Below the pieces are notes generated by a model that saw only the letters and a list, made by a program, of their open reading frames with translations, made no database searches and was not told where the DNA came from. A stretch of DNA of 64,000 nucleotides from Pelagerythrobacter rhizovicinus (GTDB lineage Bacteria; Pseudomonadota; Alphaproteobacteria; Sphingomonadales; Sphingomonadaceae): contig NZ_SDPV01000001.1 in NCBI RefSeq assembly GCF_004135625.1, positions 1 through 64,000 of the forward strand, in the 5' to 3' direction. Position numbers and translations under genes: made by a program. This document shows positions 1 through 7,952 of the stretch, piece by piece. Each line of letters starts with the position of its first letter. The first letter of the stretch is position 1.

Positions 1-1
1 C

Positions 2-124
2 TACGTCGGAAGCGATCCGGTGAACTTTACCGACCCAACCGGGACGCAAGCAACCGGATGCACGCTCGTGGTCGGCAGCTATACAATTTATGTCTGGGAC
101 GAGAACAGGGACGGCATCGGCTAG
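2..124 (+). CDS. C-terminal end of an RHS-repeat protein (5' part outside window)
   Basis: The open frame enters from the left edge and encodes YVGSDPVNFTDPTG, the conserved end of the RHS-repeat core domain, followed by a short variable tail. RHS proteins are large secreted or surface polymorphic toxins whose tip beyond this core carries the toxic domain. The frame ends at a TAG, but the same frame stays open afterwards and encodes a glycine-rich tail, so the TAG may be a nonsense mutation rather than the natural end. The base composition is less GC-rich than the chromosomal genes to the right, consistent with an acquired island. The family call is fairly sure; the toxin type cannot be told. 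Confidence 0.7.
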   Translation, partial: YVGSDPVNFTDPTGTQATGCTLVVGSYTIYVWDENRDGIG

Positions 125-160
125 CCGACCGAGCCGCTTGCGTTTGCACGCCCGAACTTT

Positions 161-679
161 GTGCCTGAATGCCCGGCTGCCGGTACCGCCGGCCTACAAA
201 AGGGGGCTCTTTCGGGCGAGATATTGGTCGTTGCTACTAAGTTGCAAAGTGGACTGCTTGATGATCTGAAAGATGCGTATTGTTCGCTCCCCTCATTTGG
301 CGGTGGTGTAACCGGCTCAGGCTATGCGGGTCTTGGGGGCGGAGTTACTGGCGAAATTGCGTTCGATCCAAACACCGGGCGAATTTCTATTTCCGGTGGT
401 CTCAATGTAGGTGTTGGAATTGGGTTCTCGACAGCCGTGACCTGCAATGCAGGACGAGGCGTATCAAGTGATCGAGTTCCTGATATTCAGGTCATTCTTC
501 CTGTTCATTCCGGCTGCTCTGCTGATTTTACTTCTTCTGACGCTAAGGTGCAGCAACTGCGGCACGGCAATCTACGACCACAGGATCGCGCCTTACGTAA
601 GGGGGTTCGATCTCGAAGTGCTGGACAAATGCCCCGTCTGCGAAGAGCGGATGCTAGCTCATCAGCAGAAAACTACTGA
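161..679 (+). CDS. Possible RHS toxin tail continuing after the in-frame stop
   Basis: This frame is in phase with the RHS core fragment upstream and begins at a GTG after the TAG. The first 100 residues look protein-like: a glycine-rich stretch (GGGVTGSGYAGLGGGVTGE) followed by FDPNTGRISISGG, a kind of tail seen in RHS-type proteins. After about residue 100 the composition becomes unlike a protein and overlaps another, more convincing small gene in a different frame, so the true end is probably near position 470. It may be the disrupted C-terminal tip of the RHS protein rather than an independent gene. No toxin family is recognised. Confidence 0.35.
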   Translation: MPECPAAGTAGLQKGALSGEILVVATKLQSGLLDDLKDAYCSLPSFGGGVTGSGYAGLGGGVTGEIAFDPNTGRISISGGLNVGVGIGFSTAVTCNAGRGVSSDRVPDIQVILPVHSGCSADFTSSDAKVQQLRHGNLRPQDRALRKGVRSRSAGQMPRLRRADASSSAENY

Positions 680-686
680 TGGCTAG
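447..686 (+). CDS. Small membrane protein with zinc-ribbon cysteines
   Basis: The 79-residue product has one strongly hydrophobic segment (about residues 10-34) followed by a cytosolic tail with two CxxC pairs (CSNCG near 35 and CPVCE near 63), the spacing of a small zinc ribbon. It lies directly after and partly over the RHS tail. That is where immunity genes of polymorphic toxins usually lie, so an immunity role is a possible inference, but no immunity family is recognised. The last few codons and the TAG run into the remnant of an insertion sequence, so the original C-terminus may have been altered. Confidence 0.45.
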   Translation: MQDEAYQVIEFLIFRSFFLFIPAALLILLLLTLRCSNCGTAIYDHRIAPYVRGFDLEVLDKCPVCEERMLAHQQKTTDG

Positions 687-1092
687 GCCGCGCGGACGAA
701 TTTGAGCCAGTATCTGACGGTGGCGATATGGACCATGCTCATGAAGCTGGCGGGAAGCTGATCGTAGCGGGTGGCAATGGCACGGTTGATTTTCAAACGG
801 CCGAACATGCGCTCGATGCCGTTGCGTTGCTTGTAGAGCGTCCGGTCATGGTCGATCTTCACCCGGCGGTTTGAACGTCCGGGAATGACAGCCTGAATGT
901 TGCGGCTCGCAAGGTCTACGCGGATGGCGTCGGCATCGTAGCCCTTGTACGCCAGGAGCGCCTTTGGCGCCTGCTCCGGCAACGCGATCAACGTGTCATA
1001 GGCCTTGCAATCCGCTGCTTCGCCGACGGTCAGGTGGAAGGCGAGTGGTCGTCCTCGGGCGTCAGCCAGACAGTGAAGCTTACTGGTGATGA
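683..1092 (-). pseudogene. Truncated IS5-family (IS427-like) transposase
   Basis: The conceptual protein from about position 1090 down to the stop is the C-terminal half of an IS5/IS427-type DDE transposase: LADARGRPLAFHLT, then KGYDADAIR, AVIPGRSNRR and the ERMFGRLK segment that carries the catalytic Glu. The N-terminal half is absent; upstream sequence in the same frame is unrelated. The second catalytic Asp, normally in LADKGYD, is replaced by Tyr (LAYKGYD, codon TAC instead of GAC). The element is therefore truncated and catalytically dead. I could not identify intact terminal inverted repeats. Confidence 0.75.
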
Positions 1093-1405
1093 CGTGACCC
1101 TCAGCTTTCCTCCAGCTGGGATTAGAGCCGGGCGGTTGTTTTGCGCATGAGCGCGGTTGAAGCAATGGGCGGCGTAGCGGAGCCCGTAGGACGTAGCGGA
1201 GCAGACCATTGCTTTTGCAGTTCGGCGGCGAACGCCGCCGGCGAAGCTCCGCAGCGATAACGGTGAGCAGGCAATGCTGTTGTGGCGGCGGCGAGGCAAG
1301 CGCGCGTTCGATGGCCGAACAGTAGGCCAACTCTGACCGCAGGGCGGCATTCCCATTGCGATGAGAGCTGATAGAGTGATCGCTGATGACGGGGCGGACT
1401 TCGGA

Positions 1406-1823
1406 ATGATGACATCTCACCGTAGATCGAGCGGCCCGAATGCTTCGCCAGCTGCCCTTCTTCTGATCACGTTGGCCGGATGCGCCAAACCTCCGGTTAC
1501 TATCGATCAGATCGCCGAAATCTCGGCGTGCTCAACCTCCGAGAAACTGCTATCTGGTCGACGAACGCGGTCGATTGCAAATGATCTCGCGCTCGACGGG
1601 TGATCATTCGCGGTCAGCAGCACTATGCTTAGAGGATGCAGAGCTCGCAGTCGTCTCCAACGAAAATACGGATCATTCCGGCATGTTCACCGGGCGCTGC
1701 CTCAAGGGTGGGAAAGCGACCGGGCAGGTTACCTTCTGGTACTTTCCAAATGGCCATTATGATCTCACGATCGAAGATTGCGGCGCGACCGGATGCGCGG
1801 ACGGTCGGTTCTGGCCAATCTGA
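1406..1823 (+). pseudogene. Frameshifted small lipoprotein gene remnant
   Basis: One frame encodes a short signal segment ending in a lipobox (LLLITLAGC) and about 25 further residues. Near position 1545 the plausible coding passes into another frame, which reads NCYLVDERGRLQMISR and continues to GATGCADGRFWPI and a stop near 1823. The two halves look like one small secreted lipoprotein broken by a frameshift. The sequence before the signal segment borders the insertion-sequence remnant and does not look like a natural start. The function is unknown. Confidence 0.35.
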
Positions 1824-1869
1824 TCGTGGTGCGCTGACCGGCAGTACGCAAATGTCTTGTTTCATCTAG

Positions 1870-2127
1870 CCACGCACACCAGGTCCGCGCACGTGCATAT
1901 CCGAGGCTAGATGTCGAACAGGCCATAATTTGAACCTCTTCAGCTCATTTATTTACTTTTGACATTGCAAAATACGAGCGCTTGGAGTGAAGGCGCTATG
2001 ATAGAACAAAAATTCTTCGTGCGGTGGATAACGCTTGTGCGTGCGACGACTAGACCGTACATCTGATCGATAAATCGGGTGCGGTTCAGATGCCGCAACG
2101 AGATACAAAAAGAGTGAGTCGTCCTTT
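1870..2127. other. Intergenic stretch, no gene seen
   Basis: This is AT-richer sequence between the broken lipoprotein and the secreted protease gene. I see no supported coding frame. A TTGACA at 1959-1964 and a TATGAT at 1997-2002 occur, but they are about 32 nt apart and do not form a canonical promoter. The promoter of the protease gene probably lies here but cannot be placed with confidence. Confidence 0.4.
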
Positions 2128-2144
2128 GGGGGAGGCGATTGTCC

Positions 2145-3416
2145 ATGCGTGTTGCCGTTGGATTGGCTGGGGCCGCGGGTGCGCTGCTTATTTTGGGTGC
2201 GGCATCTACCACCGCCTTCCCTAAAAAGGCGCTTGCCGAGGAAGAGCCATCGGCAGAGTTTCCGCGGTCTGATTTGCCGCACGCGGACATTCCTCAGCGG
2301 TCCGATGTGCTCCCAACATTGGATCGCGAAGGTGCTCCGTCGGGGCCCAAAGATTTGTCGACCGGCTCCAACCCAGCTTTTGCGGATCTCTTCAGCGCAT
2401 CCCTTGCCAGTTTGGGTGACCGAATCGACCGAGAAGGGCAGCTTGTGGCAGAGCAGGGAGGTCATGCCGCGGTTGAAGCCTTCGCACCCGATACGACCCA
2501 GTTAGTGGTCGGCCAAATGACGCAATTGGACAGGAAGTGCCTCACCGCCGTAGGTCAGATAGGTGCAGCGGAAACAGCCCGTCTCGCAAGGCCGGAAAAT
2601 CTGGCGATCCTGTCTGCAGGCGAACGCGCGAAGGCGCACGAGATCGCCACCAGCTGCTTCTCCTATCCATTTGCAGATTCCTCACACCCCCTCTCCGACT
2701 TCGTCAAAGAGAGAGCGGCAATTCTCGTTCGCAAGCACACCAGCGGGACGACCGACTTCTGTTCTGCACTGATGTTGAGCGATAGGACAGTCGCAACCGC
2801 ACGCCATTGTCTTTTTCACAAGGGTGTCGGGCTGCAGCTTGGTAACCTCTCCGTCCAGCGGATTGGGCCGGGATCGGGGCCGTCGATCCCCATTGCGTAT
2901 GACGCGGCTTATTCTGCGATCCGGAGCGTCCACGATGTTCAGTTTACTATGGCGGCAAATCCGCCGGCTGACGTCGGCGATGATTTCGCTGTGCTTCGAC
3001 TCGAAGCGCCGGTCCCGGGCCTAGCGCACCTCGCAACCCCCTATGCGAACGATAGCGATTTGACTCAGGGGAAGCGTGTTTACCAGGCTGGCTTCCAGTG
3101 GCTCGCGAGCTTCGGGACGACGGCATCGCCCGGATCGACGCAGTTCTTTCGCGACAGCTATGTCGTCGATAGCAGCCCCTACTGCCGTGCCATCAAGGTC
3201 AGCAACGGCTGCATAGTGCAGGGCTGCCAGTCCCTGGCGCAAACCAGCGGCGCCGCACTGATCGTCGACAGCCCGGAGGGTTGGAAGCTCGCAGGAACGC
3301 TATTCGGCGAATCAAAGTGGATCGGTGACGAGACCAAGACCTGCTTCGACGGCTCACCCTCGTCACAACAGGAGAACGCCGCAAAGTTCGTAAATCTGTC
3401 GTCACGCGCACGTTGA
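2145..3416 (+). CDS. Secreted trypsin-like serine protease
   Basis: The 423-residue product starts with a Sec signal peptide (hydrophobic core GLAGAAGALLILGAAS, cleavage likely near ALA) and ends in a chymotrypsin-fold domain. The triad is visible: His about 221 in ATARHC, Asp about 280 in DDFAVLRL, Ser about 368 in QTSGAAL. The oxyanion segment is TSGAA rather than the usual GDSGGP, so specificity or activity may be unusual. About 190 residues between signal and protease domain are of unknown type. I chose the ATG preceded by GGGGGAGG rather than an in-frame TTG six bases upstream. A second secreted protein follows 14 nt later, suggesting a two-gene operon. The substrate is unknown. Confidence 0.75.
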   Translation: MRVAVGLAGAAGALLILGAASTTAFPKKALAEEEPSAEFPRSDLPHADIPQRSDVLPTLDREGAPSGPKDLSTGSNPAFADLFSASLASLGDRIDREGQLVAEQGGHAAVEAFAPDTTQLVVGQMTQLDRKCLTAVGQIGAAETARLARPENLAILSAGERAKAHEIATSCFSYPFADSSHPLSDFVKERAAILVRKHTSGTTDFCSALMLSDRTVATARHCLFHKGVGLQLGNLSVQRIGPGSGPSIPIAYDAAYSAIRSVHDVQFTMAANPPADVGDDFAVLRLEAPVPGLAHLATPYANDSDLTQGKRVYQAGFQWLASFGTTASPGSTQFFRDSYVVDSSPYCRAIKVSNGCIVQGCQSLAQTSGAALIVDSPEGWKLAGTLFGESKWIGDETKTCFDGSPSSQQENAAKFVNLSSRAR

Positions 3417-3430
3417 GGGGGGGTAACTAT

Positions 3431-4342
3431 ATGAACTATCCGAGTCTCATTGCGACTGTCGCAGCAGTGGCCTTGGCCAGCGGATCGACTTCCGCCGCTG
3501 CGGAGGGCACGCTCGAGGGCGCAAGCCTCACCACGACCGACACAATCGAAAACGGACGTCCCTGCCCACGCAGCAGCTACAGGCTCAGCCAGGGCGGGTC
3601 CAGCGAGGCGCTCGGATTGGTGCTCGGCGGATTGCTCACCACCTTCGCCAGCAAAGCAGTCGACGGATTTATTGGCTGGCTGGAGAAACGAAAGGATCGC
3701 CTTGATGGCACGCGCTCAGCCACGTTCACTGGGGAATTCTACGATCCGAACGATGGCAGCCTCAACGCCAAATGCTTTATATTCACTGCTGGAACCTTCG
3801 ATAATTCGGGCATCGTGAACCCCAAGGTCTACGCGGAATTCGTTCCGGTCATATACGATGATACCACGTACACCTTGAAGCCCGTGTTCCTATCCTACCG
3901 CGATACCGTTGCGGAGGCGCGTAAGAAAGCAAAGTTTACATCGTTCGCCATTACGGTGAAATACAACACCCCTAAGTCAAAGAACGATAAGGGGGAGATC
4001 AACAGCTTCGAGATTTCGGATGGTGCGGCATTCACCTATACTTTTGGTAAGTTAGTCCGCGGAACAGAGCTAGACTACAAGGCGTTGGAGGGCGCGGCAG
4101 CCGGACTCGGTGCACTAGCGCCCCGGGTTACGGGCTCGGCAGGTGGCGCGTCAGTGCGCCCCATTGCCTATCAGATGTCAGCGGTTTGGAGCGAGACGGC
4201 GGAACCGTCTCCGCTTTACACAGCCGCAGTGGGCTCCCTGTCCGATAACAAGGCTACGATCGGCGAAGAGATTGGCAATGCAATCAAGGAAGTGTTGGGG
4301 AATGTAGCTGGCGATGATGACGCCAGAAGAGAGGGTGACTAA
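3431..4342 (+). CDS. Secreted protein of unknown function, partner of the protease
   Basis: This gene follows the trypsin-like protease gene closely, with a run of G residues as ribosome binding site before an ATG. An in-frame start 18 bases upstream overlaps the protease stop but would precede the signal peptide with polar residues. The 303-residue product has a signal peptide (LIATVAAVALASGSTSAAA), a hydrophobic glycine-rich segment around residues 60-75 (EALGLVLGGLLTTFASKA) that could insert in a membrane, and a soluble remainder rich in Thr, Tyr and Lys. I do not recognise the family. Close coupling suggests it works with, protects against or is processed by the protease; this is inference. 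Confidence 0.6.
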   Translation: MNYPSLIATVAAVALASGSTSAAAEGTLEGASLTTTDTIENGRPCPRSSYRLSQGGSSEALGLVLGGLLTTFASKAVDGFIGWLEKRKDRLDGTRSATFTGEFYDPNDGSLNAKCFIFTAGTFDNSGIVNPKVYAEFVPVIYDDTTYTLKPVFLSYRDTVAEARKKAKFTSFAITVKYNTPKSKNDKGEINSFEISDGAAFTYTFGKLVRGTELDYKALEGAAAGLGALAPRVTGSAGGASVRPIAYQMSAVWSETAEPSPLYTAAVGSLSDNKATIGEEIGNAIKEVLGNVAGDDDARREGD

Positions 4343-4565
4343 CGCTGGTGACGAGGGCGGCATGCTGCTGTTCAGCGCCTCACGCGGGTCAAGTTCAGCA
4401 TCCCCGAACTGATTACAGTAGGCGCAGAAAAGCCCGTGCGGCGGAAGGCCGAACGTTGACTTTCCACCAAGTCCAATCCTCGCTGCGCGCACCGCCAAAC
4501 GCTTCCTGGCCCGGTCGTATGCCATCTATCGGAATCTGCGGCACGGTTCCAACGTCAAGCGCTTT
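4343..4565. other. Intergenic region between converging genes
   Basis: This stretch lies between the end of the secreted-protein gene and the end of the converging minus-strand pair. Short open frames exist on both strands but none has a convincing start, ribosome binding site or recognisable motif. No hairpin followed by a T-run was noticed. Confidence 0.4.
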
Positions 4566-5132
4566 TCATATTTCTTTGGCCCTTATAGGAGGAAGGTCCT
4601 TCCAACGCTCGCGATCCCTCTTGGATTGAACGTCGCGCTGCTGCCGAAGTTGGGCTGTGCAGAACGTCCTTAGGGGATGTTCGGTGTCTCGACGCTCCCA
4701 GTTCCGGAACTCGTCCCAACCTATTCCTTCGACGATGCACGTGCGACGAGGAAACGGTTCGATTACCTCATCATCGAAATAGAATAGACGTTCACCGCCT
4801 TCCAGTTCGACGACTCCGGATCTCCAACGAAAAACGGGCATCGCGAAGGTCGCGATCACATCATTCTCAGTAGCGCGAAAATGATCGATGGCCGCTTCGA
4901 CATCGAAGGTGCCTGCTCCTGGATCGGAATGTTCTATGACCACCGCTCGTGCGCCATCGATGCGGCCTGATTCCGCGAACACGGCGTAGCCTTCCTCCGC
5001 AAAGCTTGCCTTTAGATCTGCAATGGCAGACAAGTCCGGGGCCGGATTTTCACAATTAGCACCAGGCAAGGTCGTCCAAAGCATCGCTTTCGTTCCCCTG
5101 CGAGCAGGGTAGTTCAGACCGTCAGCACGCAT
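4566..5132 (-). CDS. Hypothetical soluble protein
   Basis: The 188-residue protein is soluble, acidic in its centre and rich in aromatic residues, with no signal peptide or membrane segment. I recognise no domain. It begins inside the last codons of the upstream lipoprotein gene (19-nt overlap), so the two are probably translated together; a second ATG 16 codons in (MLWTTLPG) is an alternative start. The C-terminus is charged and Arg/Gln-rich (LRQQRDVQSKRDRERW). It belongs to the lower-GC island segment, and no partner outside the lipoprotein suggests its job. Confidence 0.5.
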   Translation of the reverse strand: MRADGLNYPARRGTKAMLWTTLPGANCENPAPDLSAIADLKASFAEEGYAVFAESGRIDGARAVVIEHSDPGAGTFDVEAAIDHFRATENDVIATFAMPVFRWRSGVVELEGGERLFYFDDEVIEPFPRRTCIVEGIGWDEFRNWERRDTEHPLRTFCTAQLRQQRDVQSKRDRERWKDLPPIRAKEI

Positions 5133-5515
5133 CTCAAACCGGCATGCCAGTATCTTTTCCGTTTGGGCGCTTCTAAAGAACGGATGAAATATCCGACCAC
5201 ACCGCGAGGACTTGCTGCGTAGACCAGCAGCTTATCACCCAGTCTGCCCGCTTGCTCAGTGTGCAGGTAAGGTTCTTCCCCGAAGCCTCTAACCCCTTCA
5301 GCGGCCAAGACCTTGATTTCGCCGATCAGCTCTCGCAGCCGGGCGTCGTCCGGACGTGCCGCGGAAGAGCGAAGACGCTCCTGATCGACGATAGGAAGTT
5401 CGAACTCGACGAGTTCGCTCGAAATTGCCTGAGATTCAGCGGCTGCACAGGATGATGCAAGCAAAGCGAAAGACGCGCCCAACAACTTGAGAAGTTTTGT
5501 AGTCGGGTTGCCCAT
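5114..5515 (-). CDS. Small lipoprotein of unknown function
   Basis: The ATG chosen starts MGNPTTKLLKLLGASFALLASSC, a standard lipoprotein signal with lipobox LASSC, so the mature 110-residue protein should be anchored to the envelope through Cys 23. The frame is open 26 codons further upstream, but that extension would bury the signal. The mature part contains FELPIVDQERLRS and a region with EEPYLHTEQAGRLGDK; no domain is recognised. It is the first gene of a two-gene minus-strand unit with the overlapping hypothetical gene. It lies between that gene and the integrase remnant in the island. Confidence 0.55.
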   Translation of the reverse strand: MGNPTTKLLKLLGASFALLASSCAAAESQAISSELVEFELPIVDQERLRSSAARPDDARLRELIGEIKVLAAEGVRGFGEEPYLHTEQAGRLGDKLLVYAASPRGVVGYFIRSLEAPKRKRYWHAGLRCVLTV

Positions 5516-5544
5516 GGGCAACGTATGCCAGCGATCGGAGAAAT

Positions 5545-6060
5545 TTAAAGTACCCGCGAACGCCTCGGGCTGCGCTTCCGGCACGGTGGGCACCCGATCT
5601 TCGCTATCGGATGTCGCGGACGGTGTTCGACTGGCGTCAGTTCAGCGATCGGGCGCCGCGAGATCGGGGCTAGTTGCTCAAGAAGCCAATTCGCCTTCGA
5701 CGTTGTGGCCACCGCACGGCCCTCAGCGACCATCTTGTCGATGTACTCCTTGGCGATCTCGCCAAACGTATTCGCTGCGCTGAACTGAGCAGTGAGCTTC
5801 TCCCTCTGGCGCTCTGCCGACGGATCGACGTCTCTGATCTGTTGCCGCGGTTCGTCCCGCTTCCGACGAGCCTCGGCGAGACCGACTTCAGGATAAACTC
5901 CCAGCGCAAGGCGCTTCTCCTTACCCGCGTGACGATACTTTAAGCACCAGAGCTTCGAGCCGCCGGGCCGGACCTCGATATACAAGCCGCGCTCATCGGC
6001 GCGTTTGTACGCACGGCTGCCTGGCTTGAGATTGCGAAGCTCAACATTGGTAAGTGGCAT
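5545..6060 (-). pseudogene. Truncated tyrosine-recombinase integrase (P4-type)
   Basis: The N-terminus (LRNLKPGSRAYKRADERGLY, then WCLKYRHAGKEKRLALG and YPEVGLAEARRKRDE) is the arm-binding domain of P4/CP4-type integrases, followed by the start of the core-binding domain (TFGEIAKEYIDKM, PIAELTPVE). After TPVE the expected sequence stops and the frame turns into Arg/Pro-rich nonsense. The whole catalytic domain with the R...HxxR...Y residues is missing. The gene lies next to the 3' end of tRNA-Leu, the usual target of this family, so it marks one end of an old genomic island. The remnant cannot excise the island. Confidence 0.8.
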
Positions 6061-6180
6061 GATCTCTCATCCCGAATCGTTCTCCTTGGACCGGGAAGGC
6101 ACCTTGCCAAATCACCCACGGCACGCGGGGGCACCGATTGCCTGAGATCAGCTCAGACACCTTCAGACCGGAACAAGCGA

Positions 6181-6202
6181 AAAATGGCAGAATTCTGCCA
6201 TT
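6181..6202 (-). terminator. Rho-independent terminator of tRNA-Leu
   Basis: Read on the minus strand, a perfect palindrome (AATGGCAG, loop AATT, CTGCCATT) is followed directly by T residues. It lies about 35 nt past the tRNA 3' end, as expected for a tRNA terminator. The palindrome could alternatively be a binding site belonging to the integrated element. Confidence 0.6.
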
Positions 6203-6238
6203 CTGTCGATCGTTCCAGGATGTCGGGAGAAGAACAGA

Positions 6239-6325
<87 letters not shown>

Positions 6326-6502
6326 ACACTGGCGATCCGGATCGTCGCGGTCCGGCTCGCGGGTAGGGGCGCGCCACTAGCGAAGAGGCGGGGGCCTTGT
6401 CAACGACTTCGAGGCGTTGCGGACAGGGCTGTTGCGGGACCGGGTGCATTGGGGCAAGGCGGTGGGAGATTCGCGAGAACCGGTAGAACGAACGGCAAGG
6501 CA

Positions 6503-7453
6503 ATGGCGGCACACGATCCTCTGAACGGCAAACTGGTGGCGATGACCGGCGGCAGCGGGTTCTTCGGCCGGCACGTGGCGCAGTCGCTGCTCGAGCGGGG
6601 CGCCCGCCTCAGGATTGCGAGCCGGCATCCCCAGAAGGCGTTCTCGCTCCGCCCGCTCGCCCAACTCGGCCAGATCGAGTTCATGCCCTGCGACGTACGC
6701 GATCCGGCGAGCGCCGCCGCGGCGGTGCGCGGGGCGGACGCAGTGGTCAATCTCGTCGCCGCATTCGAAGGCGACCTGATGAAGCTGATCTGCGGCGGGG
6801 CGCGCAATGTCGCCGAGGCTGCGCGCGAGGCGGGCGCGGGCGCGATGGTGCATATCAGCGCGATCGGCGCCGATGCCGAATCGACCGCCGAGTACGCCCG
6901 GGCCAAGGCGCTGAGCGAAGAGGAAGTCCTCGCCGCCTTCCCCGGCGCGACGATCCTGCGCCCCTCTATCCTGTTCGCGGAAGACGACGGCTTCGTGCAG
7001 ATGCTGGCCGGGCTGATCTCGACCCTGCCGGTGCTGCCGGTGTTCGCGCCGCGCGCCAGGCTGCAGCTCCTGTTCGTGGACGATGCCGCGGATGCCGTCA
7101 CGGCGGCGCTGGCCGACCCCCGGAAGCACGGCAGCAAGACCTACGAGATCGCCGGTCCCGAGGCGATCGAGATGATGGATCTGCACGAGCGGATCGCGGC
7201 CGCGCAGGGCAGACAGCGGCACTTCATCGCCATGCCCGATGCGCTCTCCGCGGTATTCGCGGCGCTGCCCGGCACGCCCATGAACGGCGATCAGTGGAAC
7301 CTGCTCAGGCAGGGCAACGTGCCCTCGGGCACCTGTCCGGGCATCGACAAGTTCGGTGTTCACCCGCGCCCGCTCGCACTGTTCCTCGACCGCTGGATGG
7401 TCCGCTATCGCAAGCACGGCCGCTTCTCGGACCGCACGCGAGGCGCTGTCTAG
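6503..7453 (+). CDS. Complex I NDUFA9-like NAD(P)-binding protein (atypical SDR)
   Basis: The 316-residue protein has an N-terminal Rossmann signature (TGGSGFFGRHVAQSLLERG) and the atypical short-chain dehydrogenase pattern of the NDUFA9 family: CDVRDPASAAAAVRGADAVV, then HISAIGAD in place of the classical active site, and a YARAK motif. In alphaproteobacteria such proteins are counted as accessory NADH dehydrogenase subunits or assembly factors that bind NADPH structurally. The ATG chosen follows a weak AAGG; an in-frame start 18 codons upstream lies near the tRNA and lacks protein character. It converges with the SPFH/NfeD pair and begins the backbone to the right of the island. Confidence 0.8.
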   Translation: MAAHDPLNGKLVAMTGGSGFFGRHVAQSLLERGARLRIASRHPQKAFSLRPLAQLGQIEFMPCDVRDPASAAAAVRGADAVVNLVAAFEGDLMKLICGGARNVAEAAREAGAGAMVHISAIGADAESTAEYARAKALSEEEVLAAFPGATILRPSILFAEDDGFVQMLAGLISTLPVLPVFAPRARLQLLFVDDAADAVTAALADPRKHGSKTYEIAGPEAIEMMDLHERIAAAQGRQRHFIAMPDALSAVFAALPGTPMNGDQWNLLRQGNVPSGTCPGIDKFGVHPRPLALFLDRWMVRYRKHGRFSDRTRGAV

Positions 7454-7463
7454 GCCCTGGGCC

Positions 7464-7949
7464 CTAGACTTCCTTTGGCGGAGCGGTTCCCTCGCCCGCC
7501 AGCAAGGTCAGAGGTTCGACCAGCAGGATGGAGCCGTCGCTGCCGATGATGCGCACGCGGGCGCCGGCGGCGATATCGGGGCCGCGCGCAAGCCATTCGC
7601 TGTCGCCGTGGCGGACGCGTCCGCTGCCCCCGTCGAAGGCCTGGGTGACCACGGCCGTCTCCCCCACCATCCGGCCGCCGCGCTTGTTGAGCAGCGGATC
7701 GGCACCGACGATCGGCTTGTCGCGCAGGAAGCGGCGCGCCGAGAAAGCGAAGATCAACGCGAGGAAGACGAAGTCGATCACCTGCGCGGCGACCCCGAGG
7801 CCGAGGAAGTAGGTCAGCGCTCCGGTGACGAGTGCCGCCGCGGCGAGCCAGATGAGATAGACGCCGGGCACGAGCAGTTCGAGCGCGGCGAGGGCCAGCC
7901 CGATGGCGATCCAGATCCAGTGCGGATCGAAACTGTCGAGCCCGTTCAC
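7464..7949 (-). CDS. NfeD-family membrane protein
   Basis: The 161-residue protein has an N-terminal group of hydrophobic segments (WIWIAIGLALAALELLVPGVYLIWL, then a second block ending in LIFAFSARRFL) and a C-terminal OB-fold NfeD domain (GETAVVTQAFDGGSGRVRHG, then ARGPDIAAGARVRI). NfeD proteins partner with SPFH-domain proteins in membrane microdomains. Here the gene starts with GTG three bases after the stop of the SPFH gene, so they are cotranscribed and probably translationally coupled. This is the short form without the ClpP-like protease domain. Confidence 0.85.
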   Translation of the reverse strand: MNGLDSFDPHWIWIAIGLALAALELLVPGVYLIWLAAAALVTGALTYFLGLGVAAQVIDFVFLALIFAFSARRFLRDKPIVGADPLLNKRGGRMVGETAVVTQAFDGGSGRVRHGDSEWLARGPDIAAGARVRIIGSDGSILLVEPLTLLAGEGTAPPKEV

Positions 7950-7952
7950 CGG

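Noticed and set aside
1959-2002. TTGACA and TATGAT before the secreted protease
   Set aside because: They are 32 nt apart, too far for a sigma-70 promoter.
4178-4525. A 115-residue minus-strand frame with a CxxC
   Set aside because: It overlaps the end of the secreted-protein gene, has no ribosome site, and its CxxC is isolated.
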